From NCBI GenBank assembly GCA_900761995.1, contig CAAFEY010000140.1:1-13032 (forward strand): a stretch of DNA of 13,032 nucleotides. Reading direction: 5' to 3'. The notes below the pieces were generated by a model, which ran no database searches, was not told the origin of the DNA, and saw nothing but the letters and a program-made list of their open reading frames with translations. Shown one piece after another: positions 6,350-11,418 of this stretch. Each line of letters begins with the position of its first letter. Within the stretch, counting starts at the first letter, position 1. The translations under genes and the position numbers were made by a program. This DNA comes from an uncultured Collinsella sp. (lineage in GTDB: Bacteria; Actinomycetota; Coriobacteriia; Coriobacteriales; Coriobacteriaceae).

Positions 6350-7741
6350 TTACTCTTCCTCAACGTGATTGATCACAGCACCCTTGGTGTGGATGAAGTT
6401 GGGGACGAAGGCGACGATCAGAAGGACAGCAAGAATCGCGTAGACACCGGTGGTACCGAAGGCCTCGGCAGCGCGGCCAAGCGTAATACCAATGACGGAG
6501 AAATCGAAGTCGCCGAACGTAGTGTTCTTGAAGCCAAAGACGTCAAGAACGGGCAGGAGCAGGGCCGGGGCAAAGGTGATGAGCAGGCCGTTGACGAAAG
6601 CGCCAAGAGCTGCGCCCTTGCGACCGCCGGTAGCATTGCCGTAGATGCCCGCGGTAGCACCGCAGAAGAAGTGAGGAACCATGCCCGGGATGATGAAGAT
6701 GCCCAGGGTAGCGCCCACGATGAACATACCGACCACGCCACCGATAAAGGAAGCGACAAAGCCGAGGATGACGGCGGTGGGAGCATAGGGGAAGAAGACG
6801 GCGCAGTCGACGGCGGGGATGGCACCGGGGATCAGCTTGTTGGAGATGCCCTGGAAAGCCGGGACCAGGTCGGCAAGGATCATACGAACGCCGTTATAGA
6901 CGATGGTGACACCAACGGCAAAGGACAGGGCACAGGTCAGGGCATAGACAATCACGTTGTCGCCGCCAGCGGTCTTGGTAACGACCGCAGGATCTGCGAT
7001 GTAAGCGGCGAAAGCGGTAACCAGGTAGAAGAAGGCCATGGTAAGAGCCGTGGAGATGGTAGTGTCGCGCAGGAAGGCGAACTTCTCGGGAACCTCGATC
7101 TTCTCGGTGCTGTTCTCCTCGGCGTCCTTAGCAAAAAGCGTACCGACTGCAGCGGAGATGTAATAGGCGAGTGAACCGAAGTGGCCCATGGCGATTTCAT
7201 CGCCATCGGTAACCTTCTCGGTGAAACGCTGACCAACGGCGGGAAGCATAGCGCTCACGAGGCCCAGGAACATGCCGCCCACGATGACAAGCTGGACATC
7301 CTGGAAGCCAGATGCCTGCAGAACGGCAGACAGCAGGCAGGCCATAAACATGCTGTGATGGCCCGTCAGGAAGATGTACTTAAACTTGGTAAAGCGGGCA
7401 ATGATAATGTTCACGACATAGCCGAGAATCAGGATCATCATGGTCTGAACGCCGAGGACGCTCTGAGCCATCGAAACAACGACCTCGTTGTTGGGCACGA
7501 CGCCGGTGATGTGGAAACCGGTCTCGATGAAGGTACCCAGCGGAGCAAGGTTCTCCTGAACAACAGCGGCGCCGGCGGACAGCATGATGTAACCAAGAAT
7601 GGGCTTCAGGGTGCCCGTCATCACCTTGTGGGCAGGACGCTTAAGCGCGACAAGGCCCACAAAGGCAAATAGACCCATAATCCACGCTGGCTTGGTCAGA
7701 ATCGATTGGATAAACTCAAGTATGGGAAGGATGGCTTGCAT
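6350..7741 (-). CDS. PTS permease IIC, ascorbate (UlaA/SgaT) family
   Basis: This is the membrane channel of a phosphotransferase system, 463 residues with about ten to twelve hydrophobic segments, matching the UlaA/SgaT family in length. Family landmarks visible are FLTGHHSMFMA (about residues 123-133), YNGVRMILADLVPAFQGIS, the PAVDCAVFFPYAPTAVILGF segment and HFFCGATAGIYGNATGG. Unlike glucose- or mannitol-type permeases, it carries no fused IIB or IIA domain; these are encoded just upstream at 7813-8088 and 8164-8610. The start MQAILPILEF is set by AAAGGAA (7748-7754), six bases before the ATG; an in-frame ATG at 7786 has no comparable site. UlaA-family proteins are often labelled ascorbate transporters, but the neighbouring transaldolase and the lack of ulaG, ulaD, ulaE or ulaF in view leave the substrate open. 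It is the last gene of the operon. Confidence 0.93.
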   Translation of the reverse strand: MQAILPILEFIQSILTKPAWIMGLFAFVGLVALKRPAHKVMTGTLKPILGYIMLSAGAAVVQENLAPLGTFIETGFHITGVVPNNEVVVSMAQSVLGVQTMMILILGYVVNIIIARFTKFKYIFLTGHHSMFMACLLSAVLQASGFQDVQLVIVGGMFLGLVSAMLPAVGQRFTEKVTDGDEIAMGHFGSLAYYISAAVGTLFAKDAEENSTEKIEVPEKFAFLRDTTISTALTMAFFYLVTAFAAYIADPAVVTKTAGGDNVIVYALTCALSFAVGVTIVYNGVRMILADLVPAFQGISNKLIPGAIPAVDCAVFFPYAPTAVILGFVASFIGGVVGMFIVGATLGIFIIPGMVPHFFCGATAGIYGNATGGRKGAALGAFVNGLLITFAPALLLPVLDVFGFKNTTFGDFDFSVIGITLGRAAEAFGTTGVYAILAVLLIVAFVPNFIHTKGAVINHVEEE

Positions 7742-7747
7742 CTGCGC

Positions 7748-7754
7748 TTCCTTT
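7748..7754 (-). promoter_or_regulatory. Ribosome binding site that sets the IIC start
   Basis: On the - strand AAAGGAA lies six bases before ATG 7741. This supports the 463-residue form over an upstream ATG at 7786 that would add 15 polar residues and overlap the intercistronic hairpin. Confidence 0.75.
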
Positions 7755-7765
7755 CTCTCTAACGT

Positions 7766-7804
7766 GGGCGCGTTTCCCTCTTCCACAGGGAACCGCCCTT
7801 TTTT
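7766..7804. terminator. Hairpin between IIB and IIC genes, terminator-shaped on the opposite strand
   Basis: TTCCCT (7774-7779) pairs with AGGGAA (7787-7792), and GGGCG (7766-7770) with CGCCC (7794-7798) across a small internal loop. On the + strand the stem is followed by TTTTTT (7799-7804), the shape of an intrinsic terminator for antisense transcription. For the operon mRNA (- strand) the same stem follows a run of A and precedes the IIC ribosome site, so it may act as an mRNA processing or stability element. Confidence 0.55.
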
Positions 7805-7812
7805 GTGCCGCT

Positions 7813-8088
7813 TTAGGCGTTAGCGGCGGCCGCCTTGATTGCCTCGAGGGCGTCTTCGCGGATCTTCTTCTTGTTCACATAGCTGCGAACGATCACAACG
7901 TTGCCGTGGAGCTCGGGGGCGAGTTCTTTAACGGTGATGAACAGATCCGGATTTGCGGAAGAAGCACCGTTCAGGTCCATAGACTCAACGTCGGCCTTGA
8001 TGCCCTCCTCCTCGCAAAGCTCCTCGACTTTGCCAGCGAGCATCAGGCTGGACCCGATGCCGTTTCCGCATACGGTGATGATATGCAT
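7813..8088 (-). CDS. PTS IIB component, ascorbate/lactose-type P-loop family
   Basis: This small cytoplasmic phosphocarrier of 91 residues takes phosphate from the IIA protein on a cysteine and passes it to the sugar bound by IIC. Its N-terminus, MHIITVCGNGIGSSLML, shows the classic IIB phosphorylation loop, with Cys7 as the phosphorylated residue followed by GNGIGSS. The rest alternates strand and helix as expected for a Rossmann-like IIB fold (VESMDL, DLFITV, NVVIVRSYV). GGAAGG-type sequence at 8094-8100, five bases before the ATG, supports the start. The gene follows IIA by 75 bases and precedes IIC by 71, and both gaps contain hairpins. Confidence 0.93.
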   Translation of the reverse strand: MHIITVCGNGIGSSLMLAGKVEELCEEEGIKADVESMDLNGASSANPDLFITVKELAPELHGNVVIVRSYVNKKKIREDALEAIKAAAANA

Positions 8089-8111
8089 GGCAACCTTCCT
8101 CTCCTACACGT

Positions 8112-8151
8112 GACGGTTTTCCGTCTATCCAAAAGCGGCGACGCATCGCCG
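8112..8151 (-). other. Two small hairpins in the IIA-IIB gap
   Basis: GACGG-TTTT-CCGTC (8112-8125) and CGGCGA-CGCA-TCGCCG (8136-8151) are perfect small stems in the 75-base gap between IIA and IIB. Neither has a T-tail in the operon direction, so they are more likely to affect mRNA processing or translation than to terminate. Confidence 0.4.
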
Positions 8152-8163
8152 TGCCATTAAGGC

Positions 8164-8610
8164 CTAAAAGAATGAACGCATGGTCTCCAAAACCTGCTCG
8201 GGCGTATCGCATGCGCTGAGCTTGGCAACGCAGTCCTCGTCCTCGAACATCTGCGAAAGCTCCGCCAAGCAGCCAAGATGAGCCTTGGGGTCGGGTGCGC
8301 AAATACCCACGAGCACGTGAACCGGATCGAAATCCTCGTGTCCAAACGCAATGGCAGGGTCAAGCGTGACGATACAGATCCCCGCTTCACTCACATTGCC
8401 ATCTGCCTGAGCGTGGGGCATGGCGATGCCCTCTTCCAAGACCATATAGGGGCCGAATTTGTGAACCGATGAAATCATGGCGTCAACATAGCTCTGGTCG
8501 CATTTGCCAGCGTCTACGAGCAACTTACCGCATGCCTTGATCGCTTCCTCCCAGTCGGAGGCCTCGACGTGGCAGGCAACAAGCTCGGGCTTAAGAAGAT
8601 CGGTCAGCAT
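8164..8610 (-). CDS. PTS IIA component, mannitol/fructose-type (PTS_EIIA_2)
   Basis: This cytoplasmic phosphocarrier of 148 residues accepts phosphate from HPr on a histidine and donates it to the IIB protein. The motif EEGIAMPHAQ places the active histidine at residue 66, as in the fructose/mannitol/ascorbate IIA family. The following strand-rich segment (AGICIVTLDPAIAFG) and the late VHVLVGICAPDPKAHLGCLAELSQMF segment are typical of the same fold. It begins nine bases after the stop codon of the second transaldolase gene, with a GA-rich Shine-Dalgarno sequence overlapping the transaldolase end, so the two are probably translationally coupled. It is followed by IIB and IIC in the same operon. 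Confidence 0.93.
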   Translation of the reverse strand: MLTDLLKPELVACHVEASDWEEAIKACGKLLVDAGKCDQSYVDAMISSVHKFGPYMVLEEGIAMPHAQADGNVSEAGICIVTLDPAIAFGHEDFDPVHVLVGICAPDPKAHLGCLAELSQMFEDEDCVAKLSACDTPEQVLETMRSFF

Positions 8611-8619
8611 GCTCGTCCC

Positions 8620-9330
8620 CTACTCCTCGGGCAGGATATGAAAACCAAGCGCCTGAATGTCGCGGGCAAAGCCCTTGACCGTATCAAGCGAGTACTCAAG
8701 CAAATCTTTCCCGAAATTCTTGCGCTTGGCAAGAAGGGCATTGGGGACCGTAATGATCTGACAGCCAACGGACTCCGCCTGGAAGATATTGAGGACCTCG
8801 CGCGTAGACGCCCAGAGAACCTCGGCAGCAGGCTTAACGGCAGCCTTCTTTACGGACTCCGCCATGAGGGGCAGCGGATCGACGCCGGTATCGGCAATGC
8901 GACCGGCAAAGATGGACAGAATAGAGGGGGTCTCAGCAGAGACGGCATCGACAAACTCGTCGACCTGCTCGGGCGTGAAGATAGTGGTGACATTCACCTT
9001 GATGCCGTCGGCAGAAAGGCGCTTGACCAGCGCGGCAGTGGACTCACCCTTGGTGTTGAGCGCCGGGATCTTAACGTAGACGTTGTCTGCCCAGGTTGCG
9101 ATCTCGCGAGCCTCGGCTTCCATACCCGCCTCGTCGTCGGCGAATACCTCAAAAGAGACCGACACATCAGTAATGTGCTCAAGAACCGTCTTGGCAAAAG
9201 CGCGGTAGTCGGTCACGCCGCCGGCCTTCATAAGGGAAGGATTGGTCGTGAAGCCCTGAACGTTGCCATTGTCATGCATGTCAAGCATGCCCTCGAGGTT
9301 AGCGCCGTCGGCAAACACCTTGATCGCCAT
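8620..9330 (-). CDS. Transaldolase, short (TalC/FSA-like) form, first gene of the PTS operon
   Basis: This is the second transaldolase of the window, 236 residues, cytoplasmic, expected to work in the non-oxidative pentose phosphate pathway. It keeps Asp8, Asn30, Glu61, the Schiff-base Lys87 (VYVKIP) and Phe141 (SIFAGRIAD), the set expected of transaldolase rather than fructose-6-phosphate aldolase. It differs from the copy at 5321-6025 at about 43 of 234 aligned positions by eye and ends GFHILPEE, two residues longer. The start is set by AAAGGA (9337-9342), six bases before the ATG; an in-frame ATG at 9387 would overlap the operator region and add an unrelated N-terminus. It is the promoter-proximal gene of the operon tal-IIA-IIB-IIC, which implies that the imported substrate or its product enters pentose phosphate metabolism. 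Confidence 0.93.
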   Translation of the reverse strand: MAIKVFADGANLEGMLDMHDNGNVQGFTTNPSLMKAGGVTDYRAFAKTVLEHITDVSVSFEVFADDEAGMEAEAREIATWADNVYVKIPALNTKGESTAALVKRLSADGIKVNVTTIFTPEQVDEFVDAVSAETPSILSIFAGRIADTGVDPLPLMAESVKKAAVKPAAEVLWASTREVLNIFQAESVGCQIITVPNALLAKRKNFGKDLLEYSLDTVKGFARDIQALGFHILPEE

Positions 9331-9358
9331 GTTCGGTCCTTTCTCATCTAACACTATT

Positions 9359-9370
9359 GCTATCGAAAGC
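9359..9370. promoter_or_regulatory. Operator candidate copy 1
   Basis: GCTATCGAAAGC occurs here and again, identically, at 9424-9435. This copy lies downstream of the proposed operon -10, between promoter and first gene, where a bound repressor would block elongation. Confidence 0.5.
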
Positions 9371-9381
9371 CTTCTTCTTTG

Positions 9382-9395
9382 TTTCAAAAGCTTTT
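9382..9395. promoter_or_regulatory. Operator candidate copy 2
   Basis: TTTCAAAAGCTTTT contains the 10-base palindrome AAAAGCTTTT (9386-9395). Its first eleven bases recur at 9416-9426. It falls at the expected transcription start of the PTS operon. Confidence 0.45.
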
Positions 9396-9404
9396 CGGTT
9401 TTCT

Positions 9405-9433
9405 TTTATAAACCATTTCAAAAGCTATCGAAA
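9405..9433 (-). promoter_or_regulatory. Promoter candidate of the tal-PTS operon
   Basis: On the - strand, TTTCGA (9428-9433) and TATAAA (9405-9410) are separated by exactly 17 bases. The -10 is good and the -35 mediocre. A consensus TTGACA lies a little further upstream (9439-9445 region) but has no -10 at a proper distance. The -35 overlaps an operator candidate. Confidence 0.5.
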
Positions 9434-9435
9434 GC
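9416..9435. promoter_or_regulatory. Operator candidate copies 3 and 4, fused
   Basis: TTTCAAAAGCT (9416-9426) runs directly into GCTATCGAAAGC (9424-9435), so both repeat types are joined over the -35 and spacer of the operon promoter. The arrangement TTTC...GAAA gives an approximate inverted repeat suited to a DeoR-family dimer. Confidence 0.5.
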
Positions 9436-9451
9436 TCAATTGTCAACTTTC

Positions 9452-9480
9452 CGTGAACGGTCGAATATCGGTCGTGAACG
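9452..9480. repeat. Direct repeat CGTGAACG upstream of the operon promoter
   Basis: CGTGAACG occurs at 9452-9459 and 9473-9480, 21 bases apart, about two helical turns. GGTCG is also repeated between them (9459-9463 and 9470-9474), 11 bases apart. The position just upstream of the -35 suits an activator site. The binding protein is unknown. Confidence 0.4.
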
Positions 9481-9600
9481 TACTTCTTTTGGGCGGCACC
9501 TTCAGAATGAGACTCTTTATAGCCCGTTTACGTGCGAACTATCTGCTACGCATGCATTTGTGACATGCCATTCCGTTCTTTTGATTCATTCGGATTTGCC

Positions 9601-9629
9601 TTGTTCTTTTCATATCGATACGTTATATT
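9601..9629 (+). promoter_or_regulatory. Promoter candidate of the deoR-type gene
   Basis: TTGTTC (9601-9606) and TATATT (9624-9629) are separated by 17 bases, a good vegetative promoter match, about 50 bases before the start codon. Confidence 0.6.
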
Positions 9630-9641
9630 TCGATTACGAAA
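9628..9641. promoter_or_regulatory. Autoregulatory operator candidate
   Basis: TTTCG-ATTA-CGAAA is an inverted repeat overlapping the end of the -10 of the deoR-type gene. Its half-site resembles the TTTCGA elements on the operon side, which fits negative autoregulation. Confidence 0.5.
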
Positions 9642-9664
9642 GGTGCATCTTTTACCTTTTGTTC

Positions 9665-9672
9665 AAAAGGAG
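9665..9672 (+). promoter_or_regulatory. Ribosome binding site that sets the deoR-type gene start
   Basis: AAAAGGAG lies six bases before ATG 9679. The frame is open upstream to 9532, but that extension covers the promoter and operator and has no family resemblance. Confidence 0.8.
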
Positions 9673-9678
9673 CGGCAT

Positions 9679-10470
9679 ATGGCATCTACTTCAGACCTTT
9701 CACCGGCCGAGCGTCAGCGATTTATCATGAATTGGCTGGCCGAAAAGCCAAATATCTCGGTATCCGACATCGTTCGCCGTTTTTCGGTTTCGGAAGTCAC
9801 CGCACGACACGACCTCATCTCGCTGGAATCCGAAGGCAAGCTGCGTCGCGTACGCGGCGGAGCGGTATCGCTTTCTCGCTCCAACGCAATCTCGTATCCC
9901 GAAGAGCGCATCAATGTCCAAGTCGAGGCCAAGGAAGCCATCGCCGCAACCGCAGCAACTCTTGTTGATGATGGCGATGTTCTGGTAATTGATATCGGCA
10001 CCACAGGCTTTTACTTCGCTAAGGCCCTCATGGACAAGCGTGAGATCACCATTATCACCGGCGATCTTGCAATCGCGAACTACGCCAGCTTCAATCTCCC
10101 CAATGCTTCGGTAGTGCTGCTGGGCGGCTCCGTGCGCAAGGGCCACCTCTATCTCGCGGGCGCACTAACGCTCGACTGCATGAGCAAACTACATGCCGAC
10201 AAGGCGTTTGTCAGTGCCGACGGATTCCACCCCGACCACGGTTTTACCGTCGAGCACGACTTCTCGGCCATGATCAAGCATATGTACCTTACCAACTCAA
10301 ACCAGGGCTACATGATGGTTGACCAGGGAAAGTTCAATAAGACCAGTTTTTATCAGTCCGCGCAGATCGATGACCTCGACGGCATCATCGTTGATGGAGA
10401 CGACGAGGGCATCATGACGGCGGCGATCGAGAGCAGTCGCAGTCATCCCAAGCTCTATATTGCAAAATAG
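9679..10470 (+). CDS. DeoR-family transcriptional regulator
   Basis: This DNA-binding regulator of 263 residues, a normal DeoR length, has an N-terminal winged helix-turn-helix (about 10-65) with ISVSDIVRRFSVSEVTARHD and the typical wing GKLRRVRGGAV. The C-terminal DeoR sensor domain, related to sugar-phosphate isomerases, shows IDIGTTGF (Asp105 onward), VVLLGGSVRKG, ADKAFVSADGF and VDQGKFNKTSF, the equivalents of the family's ligand pocket. Members usually repress sugar operons and are released by a phosphorylated intermediate. It is divergent from the tal-PTS operon across 348 bases full of TTTCGA/TTTCAA repeats, making that operon its probable target. The inverted repeat at 9628-9641 suggests it also represses itself. 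The effector is unknown. Its codon use looks less G/C-biased than that of tex or the oxidoreductase. Confidence 0.93.
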   Translation: MASTSDLSPAERQRFIMNWLAEKPNISVSDIVRRFSVSEVTARHDLISLESEGKLRRVRGGAVSLSRSNAISYPEERINVQVEAKEAIAATAATLVDDGDVLVIDIGTTGFYFAKALMDKREITIITGDLAIANYASFNLPNASVVLLGGSVRKGHLYLAGALTLDCMSKLHADKAFVSADGFHPDHGFTVEHDFSAMIKHMYLTNSNQGYMMVDQGKFNKTSFYQSAQIDDLDGIIVDGDDEGIMTAAIESSRSHPKLYIAK

Positions 10471-10473
10471 CTC

Positions 10474-10514
10474 AAATGGCCGGGTCGCCCCCACTGCGGG
10501 CGACCCGGCCATTT
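10474..10514. terminator. Bidirectional terminator between deoR-type and HAD genes
   Basis: A perfect 17-bp stem joins 10474-10490 and 10498-10514 around a 7-base loop, starting AAATGGCCGGG. It begins three bases after the deoR-type stop and ends one base before the HAD stop codon, so both convergent genes share it. T-rich sequence follows on both sides but without a pure T-run. Confidence 0.88.
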
Positions 10515-10515
10515 A

Positions 10516-11343
10516 TTAAATCAACCCAAAATGGCGCATCGCTGTGACGGTGCCATCGTGTGCGACATCGTCGGTCACGTAGTCGGCGACTGCCTTGACC
10601 TCGGGCATGGCGTTGCCCATGGCTACAGCCGTCTCGACGGCGGCGAGCATGCCCAGGTCGTTGCCCGAATCGCCAAAGCCAAAGGTGCGCGCGTTGCCGG
10701 TGCGGCCCAGATACTCCAGCGCTCGCGCCACGCCCAAGCCCTTGTCGATGCCTTTGGGGCTCAGCTCGCGATTCTGGCCACCGGTGTTGCACAGCTCAAA
10801 CTCGCGCTCGATAAAGCCGTCATCGTTGGCTACGCGAGCCAGGTCGCACGCGTTAATGCACACCTTGCCTACGCGCAAGCGGCCATCGACGCGCATCTGA
10901 TCAACGCCATGCACCACGCCGGCGCCTAGCAGAAATGACTGTTCGACACCAACTGGCTCAAGTGAATAGGTGGCACCGTTCGTCTCGAACAACGCCTCGC
11001 CGCCCGCCACAGTAATGCGACGCGCGAGCTCCTCAACAATGTCTTCGTCAAAGCAGTTCTCGTGTACCACGCATCCCTCGACCTCGAGTGTGGCGCCCGC
11101 CATGGCAACGATACCCGCCGGGTTCAGCGCACGCAGGCCATCGGCAACCAGCCACAAAGGGCGACCCGTGCAGATAAATGCCCGGTGACCCGCATTGCGC
11201 AGGCGACCAAATGCATCGACAACGGCCTTCGACGGATGGATTGCATTGAAGTCCTTATCGGTCATATCGTCGGGATCGAACGACGTTAGCGTGCCGTCCA
11301 CGTCAAAAAAGAGCACAGCGGATTCGGGGCACGCATCAATCAT
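10516..11343 (-). CDS. HAD-superfamily phosphatase, Cof-type (class IIB)
   Basis: This cytoplasmic hydrolase of 275 residues would remove phosphate from a small sugar phosphate or similar metabolite. The four HAD motifs are present: FFDVDGTLT with nucleophile Asp14 and acid/base Asp16; the threonine of ICTGRP; the lysine of the SPKGIDKGLG segment; and GDSGNDLGML with its metal-binding aspartates. The large insertion between the second and third motifs is the cap domain of Cof-type enzymes. The start is placed at MIDACPESAV because AAAGGAA (near 11349-11355) precedes it; an in-frame ATG at 11379 lies inside the divergent promoter. Specificity cannot be predicted. It converges with the deoR-type gene and diverges from the rRNA methyltransferase gene, so a role in the PTS pathway is not implied. 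Confidence 0.9.
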   Translation of the reverse strand: MIDACPESAVLFFDVDGTLTSFDPDDMTDKDFNAIHPSKAVVDAFGRLRNAGHRAFICTGRPLWLVADGLRALNPAGIVAMAGATLEVEGCVVHENCFDEDIVEELARRITVAGGEALFETNGATYSLEPVGVEQSFLLGAGVVHGVDQMRVDGRLRVGKVCINACDLARVANDDGFIEREFELCNTGGQNRELSPKGIDKGLGVARALEYLGRTGNARTFGFGDSGNDLGMLAAVETAVAMGNAMPEVKAVADYVTDDVAHDGTVTAMRHFGLI

Positions 11344-11381
11344 ATGGGTTCCTTTCGAGGATAAGGGCAAACGAAGCATCC

Positions 11382-11391
11382 ATCATATAAT
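11382..11391. promoter_or_regulatory. Overlapping divergent -10 elements for HAD and rRNA methyltransferase genes
   Basis: TATAAT at 11386-11391 is a perfect -10 for the + strand gene, about 28 bases before its ATG. On the - strand TATGAT (11382-11387) overlaps it and would serve the HAD gene. No convincing -35 is seen for either. The 75-base gap has no other candidate. Confidence 0.5.
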
Positions 11392-11418
11392 GGAGCGACG
11401 CAACCAGAGAGGTCACCC

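Larger units (their letters stand above)
9331..9678. promoter_or_regulatory. Divergent control region of the PTS operon and the deoR-type gene
   Basis: This 348-base gap is clearly more A/T-rich than its surroundings. It holds a promoter candidate on each strand (9405-9433 on -, 9601-9629 on +), repeated TTTCGA/TTTCAA elements expected of DeoR-family operators (9359-9370, 9382-9395, 9416-9435, 9628-9641), and a direct repeat CGTGAACG spaced 21 bases (9452-9480). No small gene is convincing in 9481-9600. Confidence 0.75.

Noticed and set aside
6341..7174. Open frame on the + strand opposite the IIC gene (277 codons), and a similar one at 7181-7672
   Set aside because: Both are antisense shadows of the PTS permease, very rich in Gly, Asp and Glu, with no plausible fold.
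9532..9678. N-terminal extension of the DeoR-type regulator by 49 residues
   Set aside because: It would translate the promoter and operator. The extension is Phe/Cys-rich and unlike DeoR proteins.
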